Shown: positions 29,701 through 37,548 of the stretch, piece after piece | How the letters are laid out: each line of letters opens with the position of its first letter | Position numbering within the stretch: the first letter of the stretch is position 1 | Assembly: GCA_003344405.1 (NCBI GenBank) | Contig: NOWV01000096.1 | Span: 186,001-250,000, forward strand | Direction: 5' to 3' | DNA: 64,000 bases | Source of the DNA: Trichoplax sp. H2 | Lineage: Eukaryota; Placozoa; Uniplacotomia; Trichoplacea | Made by a program: the position numbers and the translations under genes | Notes under the pieces: generated by a model | The model's input: only the letters and a program-made list of their open reading frames with translations | What the model was told of the DNA's origin: nothing | Database searches by the model: none

Positions 29701-32700
29701 CTTTGAGTGGTAGGAACAATGTCGATGCAAATGCTGTAATCGTTTCCATGTTGGATTAATGATAGTCTGCTGTAAAATAGTGCTTCTAATAATAATTTGA
29801 TTGTGTGTAGAATAACTTAAAATGTTACTATGCTGATTGTAGCTGAGAAGGTTATGGAGAGTCAAAAAGCGAGTGACATTAGATTATCCGATTGTTTCTC
29901 TAGAAGTCTTTCAGTAGTTTCATTCGGTTAGAGTAGAGCCGTATGTAGCCAATCTTTGCATTAGATCTAATAAAGTTCTAATTTTCTATAAATTTTGAAT
30001 TTTCGTGATCGAATTTTATTATCATAATATATACGATATTATAAATATTGCTACTTCAACTGAATATGTGAAACGGAAAGGTGCACCTTAATTATATCTT
30101 GTTAAAATTATTACAGTAATACATAAACATGCGGTGCCTTCAAAATAACAAACTTTAGGTAGAGCGCTGACAACTACGGTATTTATATAAGGTAGCTAGC
30201 TATGTCTAAATAACTTCAGAAATCTACTTTCCAACTAATAGAAATTAATATGAAATATTATAGAGTTTTAGCCAATTTATTTATATTTGATTAAATTTTA
30301 CTATTTTAATTATGACCTACAGTGTTTTTAAGTTGTTCAATGTTTGAAAAATATCCTTATCCAAGAACTGTATTAACGACTCTCTTATTTCCCTGAAACA
30401 GCATTGATTGTCAAAGTATTGAATACAAAAGGACACACACGCAAATATATTTAAAAGATTGATGGTAACTATAAAGTTTTAATTTTTTCCGCATAAATAG
30501 ATAGATATAAATGCGGGTATTGCACATTAAAACAAAATTATATTTCAAGTAAAATTTTAAAAACTTAGATTGATCATCACAGTTTGTAATATCAAGCAAG
30601 TTAAAATTCTTTTACAAATTTGTAATTTTAAGCAACCATTAAACCAGTCAAAATAAGTAAAACATTTATCACAATTAGATAGAAAGCAATACATTATTTA
30701 ACTTACAAAATTTCCAATTTATTTAAAGGCTTAAAAATGTTTTTAGGAAGTATTTGCATTGGATTTTTATCTAAATTTCTATAAAAATATAAATAAGTTA
30801 TGCATAATCCAATCGTTATTACACGTGAGTACGTTTAGTTATTTGAAAATTATACGAGCATTGGGGTTTCTTGCCCCCCAAAATTGTAATTTATATTCTT
30901 AGCAACTATTGCAATTATATATTCGATATTATATAATTGCAGGATTGGGCAATATCGTTAATATCATGCCGTATTAACGCGTAAGTACTATAGAGTAGGT
31001 CAAGTGGATAACAGCAGTTGGAATTTAATTATTTCAGTTTGTGAATTATGATTTCTAAGTTGAGTTCGTTTAGAAAATTAGTTTATTCTAGTGACAATAC
31101 TTTTGAGGTCACGGTATTTGATTTTATAAGAAGTTGCAGTACTTTTTGGAAAGCTAATTATCATTGTAGTACTGCAGCGCTGAGCTACTTTGTTAAAGGA
31201 GTTCAGAAAATTATTGCAGGAACCGAGCATTGCAGCAAGAGGAATTTCTAGTCATATGAATCACTCGCTTGTATAATAATTTTGATACAGTCTAACGCCA
31301 AATCTTACACTACTCATTACTAGTTTTGATTAGTCTATCTAAGGCTAATAATTAGTCATCATGTTACAATAATCTAGTCGTATGCTGCTTTTGCAATCTC
31401 TAGCTTAAATCACCCTTTTAGAATCAAAACGTTAACTATGCGTTCGCAGTCATGGTATCACAAAAATCTTATAATAACTTTAACATAGTTTGTGTCAATT
31501 ATTTGCATCATCAAATAGGGCTTGATTTCTTAAGTGCTTGTGTGTCTTATGCCAGGAAGTAATTATTTTTTACTACGTTCTAGTCTCTAAACTCTAAGAT
31601 TTATACTTATCAACAAAACTAGTATTGCAGCATTGCTTCATAAACCATTTAATTTCCTTCGATTTACAAATAGAGCATGGTATAATTGAACTACTGCATA
31701 TATCTGCAAAATGGCTCTTTCATCAATTCTCAACTTTACTTAGGAACTGGGTTTGGAGTGTGTGTAACGAAGAACTTAACATGAAGAATAATTTGATCTA
31801 TCGTATCGATATAGATTAGTAATTTTAGTTATGTTGATGACCATTATTAATTACAGTCTAACTATAAATGTAAGCTAAAATTTAATTTCATTTTGATAAT
31901 GTTACGAAATTTATGGTATACCATTGTTATTACAGTTACAATATACGCTTATATTAATTATTAAATAGATTACTTTGTTACTAATATCTGAATTATCAAT
32001 ATGGCTAGAAATAGTACTGACACAGTCGACTTACAGATTTAACACATTCTCTAAACCATTGAATGCATCTTCATCAAGAGATGTAATCTTTGATTTGGCT
32101 ACATTTCTATTGAAATAATATCTATGATTAGTATGAAGATCTTAGCAAATAACCGGTAGAATATAGTTAGCCTATTGGTTTTAACTCACAAGACTTGTAA
32201 ATTTTTTAAATTTAGAAAAGTATTACTACGGAGTGCTCCAATAGTACTCATTCCAATATTACTATAAAAAAATGAATCATAACGTCAGAATAGATTATTA
32301 TATGACAGTAGTTCGATAGGAAAGTTATAGTAGTTTCAGTACAGATAGCGGAGATTTGGTAAGTTCTTTGAATTAATTTGTGAAATAGCATCCCCCAAGA
32401 AGCGGTTATAATAGACATCTCTATTGCAAAAGTTTAAAGAATAAATGAAAAGGTACATCAAATAATGTTCAAGATGATTATAGTACAATATAAAATAGAT
32501 CAGAGAATCAATGTTCTAAGAACGGGTATTTTTACAACTGTAGCACCAGTATATCGAACTATTCGAAATTCGAAATTAGGCTAAAGCCTAATATAAATAA
32601 CTATCTAATTGACGTAATTGACGTCATCATATCTATTGCAGTATTTTTAATAAAGTTTTACCAAAAAAACACCAAGTAAGATATTTTGGTATTTTATTGG

Positions 32701-35700
32701 TATTAGATTTAGATACATTTTGAACCTAAAAAATTTGCTCTACACATAAATAAAGTGAATTGAAAGTGAAAACACTATTTCATCGTTTTATGTCGTCCAT
32801 CTTGTATTCTTGCATACTATTCATCAAATTGATGTTCCTGTCCAGTCATAACTTACATTTCGTAAATCCAAGGTTGAGGAATAGACGTATCAATTGGAAA
32901 TTCTTGAAGGAAATTATAGTATATGTGCCTTTATAGATAAATATGAACTTGATTATGTTTGTAGGTCAGAAATGATTAATACTTTGGTTATACAGTTGCT
33001 GAAATTCTTCTCTTGCTACAACTACTGGTATATCTAACTATAGTTGTATAAAAGTATTTGTTTAACCTCATAAAGAGATGCTATTGCCGGGTATCATAAC
33101 CTATAAGGTAAGTTAATTTCTATAATATCATATTATTTAACGATGCTATTAAGAATATGATATACGTGTTGTAATTGTAGCCCTTGATGTATATGTTATA
33201 TATGTAAATGTAACTTGACTTCGAGATACTACGGTGAAGACTCAGGGATGAAGTAATACTAGTGTAATCTTTACAAGTTACGGTTATTAACTATTCAAAT
33301 GTGATTAGAATTACTCTTAGCAATGGAAGAGGCTATATACCGCTAATGTTCTCTACAGTAGATATTTCGAGAACTTCGCTACTTAGAGAGTATCTTTTGA
33401 CACTGAGATCCTTGAATGACTGATTGCATTATGTGCACAGTTGTAAGTATGTAGTCTTTCGGCTACTGATTGGTTACAGATAAGTCAGATCATCTGACTG
33501 ATATAGTTGTCTTATGATAGCAAGTACGAATACAGTTATCCTATCTTACGTAGTATAGAAGGTTGATATCCATGCGTATTTGTAATAGTACTAACGTAGA
33601 ATGTACAACATATATACTGTGAATAATATCAAATTACAGTAATACGATGACAATTAAGAAACTTATATAGGGAATTTTACTATAATTTTAAAGCTCTGCT
33701 TCGCATATACGAGTATGGTATAGTAATGCTGCTGTCTTATCAACTGAAATGGCTAATGACAGTTTTATACGGGTGTTTCAATTTCTCAAGTATTTTACTG
33801 GTTTATTTAATAGTATAATTAATGTCATCTAAGGATTCAAATGCATTGAAAAATAACTAAATTGAAATTGTTATAATCAGAGTTATCGAAGAGAGGAGAA
33901 CTCATTTCATTTTCTTAGAATAAATTTTTTATCAAGTATACTAGTATAGATTTTTGAAGTAATTACAACGGACAGGTAATATTAATGTCTATCGTAATGC
34001 CAGTAAAATTTGTGTGCATATCTCCATGGTAAAGTAATTATAATAGAATTAATGTATATTTGAAGATTTGGAACAGATTGTTTTAATCTTTTGTCACAAT
34101 CTATGCTCTACCAATAACGTAAAACTTTTTGTTCTTCTTCGAACAAATTATTGTGCAAGCAAGTAATTTTTACTTTTATGCATTAATTTGATGCTTCTCG
34201 TAGTTGTGGTATTTCATAACTTTACTTATACGAAGAAAAATATCAACATTATCAGTTTTACTGAGATTATTATCCGAAACCAAGAGAATAATTAATTTTA
34301 AAAATTTTTGTGCTTCATGTACTTACACTTTCTGATAAGGAATAATCCAATGCTTAGGAAACTGATTTAAATGTCGATTTACACAATTCATTTTTGAATT
34401 TGAACAAGAGCATCCTGAAGTGCATGGCAGGCGATCTTTGTATAATATTATGATAGACATTAAGAAATTATATATTAATGCGTCGTTATATCAGCATAAA
34501 CATACAAGTCAGAAAGACGTAACTGTAAACTTTAGAACATACAAACATAAAATTTCTCAATCTTTTTATTAATTATTTAGTAAAAATTAATTAGATCGCA
34601 TATGGCCTAATTCACCACCTTCACATGTAGGTAACTTATGAATTATTTTAAATTAAATACTGCGTAGGAAAACAATATCAACTTACGACAAACTATCTGT
34701 GGTAGGGATACATTATTATTGCTAGATGTTTTCCATAAAGGGCACGAAAATGGCTTACATACTTAGTTTAATATGTATAATAGGGTTAGTTAATATTCAA
34801 CAATAATCCATAATTGTTACAGATGATCCTCCATTGAATGAATGAAGAGTTACAATACCTTTTACATAATACATTCCATCTTTAATTGAGCAAGAATCTT
34901 TCGTACAATTCAACGCGCTATTGTTAATAGCTGCAATATCCATAGATACTAAAGTAAATTTATAAAGCAAATATAAACACTATTGAGTTCATTTTCTAAA
35001 GCATTCTACCTTGTTAGCCATGTCGAGATTTAATTAGAATAGATTAAGTTTGTTAGTAATAAATTAATCATTGTTACCTAGTAAATTCAAATCAGCCGCT
35101 ATCATTAGATAGCTGAAATTCAATCATAATAATTGATCAATGAGATTTTGCAAATATACATGAGCCATTGAATTTTTAGTATTATCTGAACATTGATAAC
35201 GGATGCTCATGTAGCAATTCTGTAAATTAGCTAATTTTTAAATAAAAAATTGCAGCTTCATATCTTAGTATAGAAGAGCTGGATAGTCAGTATGACCTCA
35301 TGTTGATGAAATGTGATTCTTACTATTGAGTAGCACAGTGGCGAACTTCGACAAATAAGATTTCATCGTATACTAAGTTCTATAAGTTTAAGAATTTTCG
35401 CTCTAAATTTTTAGCTAGGTATTCTCTAAATAAGTTAATTATCATATTTAGTCAGTTATACTATTTCTGTAGGGTATGTGTTTTATCCTTGATTTTTAAG
35501 AAACGTTGTTATAAGAAATTTTTCAGCCTGCCAGAGTTGGCTATGCAGTATAATGACGTAATATCTCAGTCAATAAAGAAGCAAAAACAGAATCTATTAT
35601 TATAAAACTTATTATGAGCTTGACACGATGAATTAAGCTAGCAGAACAAGCTTTTTTAAGCAGATTGTAGCCAAATACATTTATAGGTAACATTTTTAGA

Positions 35701-37548
35701 AAGGACTCTTACATCGTCTAATATCGCATTTAAATACAATCTTTTCAGTATCTGTAGCTTCAATTATCTTGTGGTATTCTACTTCATTTTATGTTCACCC
35801 ATCTTAACATAGTAGTCAACCGTAGCTAACGTTATATTAGATGAAGGCATAACGCAACTAGATCGTTCTACAGAATTATTTTTAATATTTATAGTTATTC
35901 TAATTTTACGTGTATGACAAGAATAACTAAAAATCAAAGTGTTAGTATATGTCCATAAATGTGAAATTATATGATAAAAAATTACTATTATGCTAAATAT
36001 TACAAGCGGGAAGTTTACCAGTTAATGTAGCAAAAGCTAATATATTTATGCAATTATCATTATCCTCTAACTACAACACGACACAATATCCATAACCAAA
36101 TAGATGGATAACTAATCTGTTTGCATGGATTTTCATCATCTGTCACTCACTGTCTTATCTTGTTAGTGGGAAAACGATTATCGATACTCTAGTTCTTCAT
36201 GCGCTAAGATTATTTTACAGACTGCAAGATACTATTCTAAACATGGTTAGCAATTTATACTTCAAAAGTTGGCTAACTTGACAGTTGCCGATACGAGAAA
36301 ACGTTTTATTTACTTTCGATTTTTAAACACTAACGCAATTTTCGGTATAAAATGTTAGCGTGAGAAATAATTACGCCTATTGAGCAAATATTTCATGCAG
36401 ATAAGATCCGATTTCTAAATTGATTTACTTTAATACGATTTACCGCAATTGACTTCATCGAATCCGTTTTTACAGTGCAATTTGCAATCACAAAACTGCG
36501 ATGCATCAAGACTAGCAGCTGAATTCCCGCATTGTAGTGTATGAATTTCTGAAAAAATATCACAATATAGCCTTGATTTAATCTATATATATACTGTATA
36601 CAATAAATAGTCTTACAGTGAAAGCCTATTAAAATCAAGTCAGTTATGATAACTGCTCCGTTATATTATATATCAATTCCATCACGTCTAATTAATAGTA
36701 GTATATCGCTTCAAGGAGAATGCTACATAATTTAAAGATTTAATGAATTATACAACTACCCGAATTCACCTGGAATTAGTAAACCAAGCAATAGTAAACT
36801 TTGAATAGTAAATAGCACCATATTGATCACTTTCATTTGCAAGAACATCTCGGTAACGATGCTAATCTGAAATTATGAATGTGGAAGGCTTGGCTTACGT
36901 TAAAGTACTGGACCGGCACTACTGTTGTAATGCAAGTATCCTATTAAAATTTATTTTAATCAGAAGTACATAAAGTATAGAAGACGGTTTAAATTTCTGG
37001 AAAAGACGTCATTTATTATAATAAATAACTATTGTAACAATTGCTAATTAAATTTAATTAGTTCATATCTCTAATCTATTTTTCGTTCTTGGGAAAAATT
37101 TTTGTTAAGAATCTTGCTAGCTGACCATATTATTAATGTGTGTTTAAAGTTAGAATAATGTAAATGGAAGTCAGTTATTTATTGTCTAATTAGCGAGAAA
37201 AGACATGCGCAATCTTATAAATGAAGTGTTTAGGATTTCATTTATTAAAGACAAACTGGGAGTATATAGTTATTACTTTCAGCTCTTTGTAACAAAAAGA
37301 AATCGCCAGGTCCAAAAATGTGGTACTCTCTATACCTACACTTGGAGCAGTATCGATAAGGAATTACTTAACAAGCAGTGCCTCAGTAATACTCATCCAG
37401 TAGAGTTACCTTAACACCGCACGATCTATATCTACTTTTATTATTAATAGCTAAAAGCCTTATATGACAATATACATGTTTTACAGCAATACGAATATCA
37501 TACATAACGCGATACACGAAGTGAGGTTGGCCAATCGGAATCAAACAA
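5610..37548 (-). CDS. giant LDLa/LRR/7TM receptor locus with downstream pseudokinase exons
   Basis: Composite model of one leucine-rich-repeat GPCR transcribed right to left. The proposed order is Cys-rich exons (37.5-34.7 kb), LRRNT (34.3 kb), 32 LRR exons (32.9-20.3 kb), a Cys-rich exon (about 20 kb), 16 LRR exons (19.2-11.9 kb), 7TM exon (10410-9353), linker exons, pseudokinase exons (8.2-6.5 kb) and a coiled-coil-like exon ending at 5610. LDLa plus LRR plus a 7TM with LGR-type motifs is the architecture of relaxin-family (RXFP) and invertebrate GRL101-like receptors, which bind peptide ligands outside the cell. Phases agree along most of the chain. Two joints are unresolved: around the Cys exon at 20 kb, and between 6464 and 5710. 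The first exon with a signal peptide was not found. It could instead be two or more genes. The 7TM part is certain; the span is a hypothesis. Confidence 0.5.
6464..6673 (-). CDS. pseudokinase exon, C-lobe
   Basis: A 210-bp exon in phase 0 with acceptor AACTAG and donor TGG|GTAAGT. It encodes 70 residues including KDLKSLAQLCDELVAF, which fits kinase helix alphaF (usual pattern D-x-x-S-x-G-x-x-x-x-E-L) with its Asp kept. Trp-rich INPWIATHEW follows. Assignment rests on this motif and on its place after the kinase exons at 7.3-7.9 kb on the same strand. Confidence 0.5.
7029..7139 (-). CDS. pseudokinase exon, activation-segment region (tentative)
   Basis: A 111-bp open segment (phase 0 to 0) downstream of the catalytic-loop exon. 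It reads KISDKCYIYFY where kinases have beta8/DFG, so the Asp may remain while Phe-Gly are lost. Acceptor AACAAG and donor AAG|GTTATA are weak. The frame is open further upstream and an imperfect internal repeat (7064-7080 and 7145-7161) complicates the boundaries. Confidence 0.35.
7319..7517 (-). CDS. pseudokinase exon, alphaD to catalytic loop
   Basis: A 199-bp exon (phase 2 to 0), acceptor ATTATTAG, donor CAG|GTGATT. It encodes helix alphaE (YLTAENVRRIMQDTEKAIKS) followed by SIIHGNISKDNIYI. That is the kinase catalytic loop H-R-D-x-K-x-x-N read as H-G-N-I-S-K-D-N: the catalytic Asp is Asn and the following Lys is Ser, while the metal-binding Asn remains. This predicts a catalytically dead kinase. 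H-G-N or H-G-S loops also occur in the kinase-homology domains of receptor guanylyl cyclases. The kinase fold is clear; family placement is not. Confidence 0.72.
7682..7736 (-). CDS. pseudokinase exon, beta4-beta5 linker
   Basis: A 55-bp exon (phase 1 to 2), acceptor TTTAACAG, donor CT|GTAAGAG. It encodes HKCKIKTNGNIRQLKNK and joins the exons on both sides in frame. Its assignment rests on phase and splice-site fit, not on a motif of its own. Confidence 0.45.
7752..7911 (-). CDS. pseudokinase exon, N-lobe (beta2 to beta4)
   Basis: A 160-bp exon (phase 0 to 1), acceptor ATACCTAG, donor CCAT|GTATATG. It reads EFYKAKIFG (beta2), PTWLKYYD (beta3 with its Lys), KKQWETEKNFY (alphaC with its Glu) and QMDNIVP (beta4). 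The spacing from Lys to Trp-x-x-Glu to Asn-Ile resembles type II activin/TGF-beta receptor kinases (known pattern VAVKIF, then SWQNE, then HENI). So the N-lobe salt-bridge pair looks intact while the catalytic loop is not. Confidence 0.65.
8138..9106 (-). CDS. candidate exons linking 7TM to pseudokinase
   Basis: Four small candidate exons chain in phase from the 7TM donor (GTGAGT, phase 1) to the N-lobe exon (phase 0): 9062-9106 (45 bp, strong acceptor TCCTTTCAG, donor GTAAG), 8691-8731, 8301-8384 and 8138-8203. The last two are richer in GC than their surroundings and contain KVWTGSAVSGMF and CQLLLEGSQSEIQ, where a glycine-rich loop would be expected. Only the first has strong splice sites; the others are guesses supported by phase. 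Confidence 0.35.
9345..10410 (-). CDS. rhodopsin-class 7TM exon, LGR/RXFP-like
   Basis: One exon encodes a cysteine hinge (EYLCCIAP) and seven membrane segments of a class A GPCR in the plasma membrane. Motifs: TM1 GN, TM2 NLSVADLLMGFYLI (the LGR/RXFP signature), TM3 end LDRF in place of DRY, TM6 CWLPF, TM7 NPILY, then a helix 8-like FLNKAG and a Ser/Asn-rich tail. The acceptor is at 10411-10412, and phase 2 fits the last LRR exon (11924), giving an LRR followed at once by the hinge as in LGR receptors. The frame meets a TAA at 9345-9347, but a good donor GTGAGTAAG (9352 downward) precedes it. Two ends are therefore possible: a short receptor, or one spliced on to the pseudokinase exons. Confidence 0.94.
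11092..11213. repeat. intronic inverted repeat
   Basis: Imperfect inverted repeat of about 38-40 bp in the intron between the 7TM exon and the last LRR exon. The left arm begins TGTTACGGCTAATATC and the right arm reads back as TGTTACGGCCAATACC, both continuing into TTTAATAATATTG. The loop is about 45 bp. It may be a small non-autonomous DNA transposon; TGTTACGGCC also occurs at about 28857. Confidence 0.6.
11924..14612 (-). CDS. LRR exons, membrane-proximal block (7 exons)
   Basis: Exons 11924-11995, 12152-12223, 12831-12905, 13496-13567, 13993-14064, 14166-14240 and 14541-14612, each 72 or 75 bp and each one repeat. All begin with one base completing a codon and end with two (phase 2-2), with donors GTAAGT, GTAAG, GTATGT or GTGAGT. 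Examples are NLRNNPVLEF (11924) and HLSHNQLKRA (13496). Extracellular part of the receptor; the exon at 11924 joins directly to the 7TM hinge. Confidence 0.85.
12530..12670. repeat. diverged intronic duplicate of 19565-19700
   Basis: The stretch GTCACAAAAC(C/A)GCTTT through ATATCTG(C/T)(T/A)CTATCA is shared, with divergence, by these two introns about 7 kb apart. It suggests that LRR exons multiplied partly by duplication of multi-exon blocks. Confidence 0.45.
15179..19192 (-). CDS. LRR exons, second block (9 exons)
   Basis: Exons 15179-15247, 15436-15507, 16235-16306, 17040-17099, 17137-17208, 17500-17571, 17719-17787, 18643-18714 and 19121-19192 (60-72 bp, phase 2-2). Examples are NLIGNRLRILSVRLL (16235) and DLTENRLASLPDHL (17719). 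The exon at 17137 uses donor GTAGGT. The one at 19121 (DYSKNLIHSL) has a poor donor, GTTTGT. The one at 17040 is short and may start further out. Extracellular. Confidence 0.82.
16418..16489 (-). pseudogene. decayed LRR exon
   Basis: A strong donor (GTAAGTA) and the second half of a repeat (EIDEKAFGDYSNIKYL) are kept. The first half has TAA and TGA in the LRR frame and there is no AG at the expected acceptor. Its length and position match neighbouring 72-bp exons, so it looks like a dead copy. Confidence 0.5.
18202..18268 (-). pseudogene. decayed LRR exon
   Basis: Donor GTAAATT, a plausible acceptor (ACCTCAG) and an LRR-like start (LSSNYYKFVNSP), followed by two stops. Length is 67 bp, so not phase-symmetric. 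Confidence 0.35.
19920..20070 (-). CDS. LRRNT-like cysteine exon inside the LRR array
   Basis: The frame contains C-K-S-S-T-Y-S-S-N-H-C-D-C-N-L-L-M-V-D-C, which fits the LRRNT cap pattern C-x(n)-C-x-C-x(5-6)-C. It is preceded by acceptor ATAATAG in phase 2, compatible with the LRR exons upstream. The possible donors (GTAAAT, GTGATA, GTAATC) do not give phase 2, so the joint to the next LRR exon is unresolved. It is either an internal cap separating two LRR solenoids, or the start of a separate 16-LRR receptor. Confidence 0.5.
20303..23036 (-). CDS. LRR exons, third block (12 exons)
   Basis: Exons 20303-20374, 20601-20672, 20851-20922, 21130-21198, 21297-21380, 21624-21698, 21913-21984, 22087-22158, 22286-22357, 22434-22511, 22686-22757 and 22965-23036; 69-84 bp, phase 2-2. 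Canonical repeats include SLLGNELTDIIIGQF (22286), QLQYNSIQSIEPNSF (22686) and ELNRNGITKIQNDSF (22965). The exon at 22434 is weaker (donor GTAGCC), and the one at 21297 is long with donor GTCAGT. Extracellular ligand-binding solenoid by family. Confidence 0.85.
23559..23748. repeat. intronic direct repeat, two copies
   Basis: Two diverged copies (about 23559-23646 and 23669-23748) share TTTCAAATTTT, GGTGGATTTT and GTTTCT(T)A in the same order. They lie between LRR exons 22965 and 23933. Confidence 0.45.
23933..25373 (-). CDS. LRR exons, fourth block (6 exons)
   Basis: Exons 23933-23998 (66 bp), 24431-24487 (57 bp), 24622-24693, 24856-24936 (81 bp), 25091-25162 and 25296-25373 (78 bp). Lengths vary by whole codons and phase stays 2-2. 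Examples are NLLKNPLLNFANTA (24622) and NLTMNHITNFNFEAL (25296). The 57-bp exon keeps only part of a repeat. Confidence 0.8.
24144..24214 (-). pseudogene. decayed LRR exon
   Basis: A strong donor (GTAAGTG) and an AG acceptor 71 bp apart, one base short of the usual 72. All three frames are closed by stops. Probably a dead copy. Confidence 0.35.
26321..30778 (-). CDS. LRR exons, fifth block (10 exons)
   Basis: Exons 26321-26392, 26507-26578, 26838-26909, 27301-27372, 27930-28001, 28467-28529 (63 bp), 28697-28768, 29145-29216, 30321-30392 and 30707-30778; otherwise 72 bp, phase 2-2. Very regular repeats: HLGHNILSQLPTGVF (26507), NLSFNRIKNVTAMTF (26838), NLRNNTIRYVHKNLF (29145), NLDKNPMQILPKNIF (30707). 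Donors at 26507 and 30321 are GTAGGT, at 27301 GTATGT. Confidence 0.88.
27466..27543 (-). pseudogene. LRR exon with an in-frame stop
   Basis: A 78-bp exon-like unit (a multiple of three, phase 2-2), acceptor TCAAAG and donor GTATGT. It reads QLLDKRNIS, stop, FNKLFIELQ. The single TAA in an otherwise LRR-like frame suggests recent inactivation or an exon that is always skipped. Confidence 0.4.
32035..32928 (-). CDS. LRR exons, N-terminal block (4 exons)
   Basis: Exons 32035-32106, 32190-32261, 32343-32420 (78 bp, donor GTACTG) and 32857-32928, phase 2-2. Examples are KSKITSLDEDAFNGL (32035) and NIGMSTIGALRSNTF (32190). The exon at 32857 joins the LRRNT exon at 34327 in phase (GT plus G, Val). 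Confidence 0.85.
34327..34435 (-). CDS. LRRNT cap exon
   Basis: A 109-bp exon (phase 1 to 2), donor GTAAGTAC. It encodes the LRR N-terminal cap: C-T-S-G-C-S-C-S-N-S-K-M-N-C, then VNRHLNQFPKHW, which is the usual LRRNT spacing and the turn into the first repeat. It marks the start of the LRR solenoid. Confidence 0.82.
34687..34930 (-). CDS. ectodomain exons, CCP/sushi-like Cys module
   Basis: Two exons in phase 1-1. Exon 34802-34930 (weak donor GTTGAA; a shorter form starting at 34859 is possible) reads NCTKDSCSIKDGMYYVKG. Exon 34687-34761 (donor GTAAGT) reads CKPFSCPLWK and ends PQIVC. Four Cys with a Trp between the last two suggest a sushi (CCP) fold, but the match is loose. They would sit between the LDLa and LRRNT exons outside the cell. 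Confidence 0.45.
35713..35867 (-). CDS. ectodomain exon, CCP-like, with apparent 1-base frameshift
   Basis: The left half in transcription order reads SCVMPSSNITLATVDYYVKMG and the right half EYHKIIEATDTEKIVFKC, in different frames. The 17-bp gap between the two open parts is too short for an intron. A single missing base would make one 156-bp phase 1-1 exon. It is either a real frameshift (dead exon) or a sequence error. Acceptor CTGTAG, donor GTAAGA. Confidence 0.4.
36444..36548 (-). CDS. LDL-receptor class A module exon
   Basis: A 105-bp exon (phase 1-1), acceptor ATTTTTTCAG, donor GTAAAT. It reads QCGNSAASLDASQF, then CDCKLHCKNGFDEVNC. The C-terminal half has the LDLa calcium cage end (D-C-like pair, K-N-G-F-D-E, last Cys); one N-terminal Cys of the usual six is missing. 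An LDLa module ahead of LRRs is diagnostic of the RXFP-like receptor group. Confidence 0.65.
36847..36940 (-). CDS. possible Cys-containing exon
   Basis: Open segment after acceptor TTTTAATAG reading DTCITTVVPVQYF, then LPRCSCK. A good donor, GTAAGC, also lies inside it. Joining its far end to the LDLa exon would create a stop, so it may be an alternative or dead exon. Confidence 0.25.
37410..37548 (-). CDS. most upstream ectodomain exon found
   Basis: Cys-rich open segment starting SCLIPIGQPHFVYRV, with VKHVYC and YRSCG; it resembles the CCP-like modules. It begins in phase 2. Two donors are possible: AAG|GTAACT (ends 37410) or G|GTGTTA (ends 37418). Only the second fits the LDLa exon in phase. 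No signal-peptide exon was identified upstream. Confidence 0.45.
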
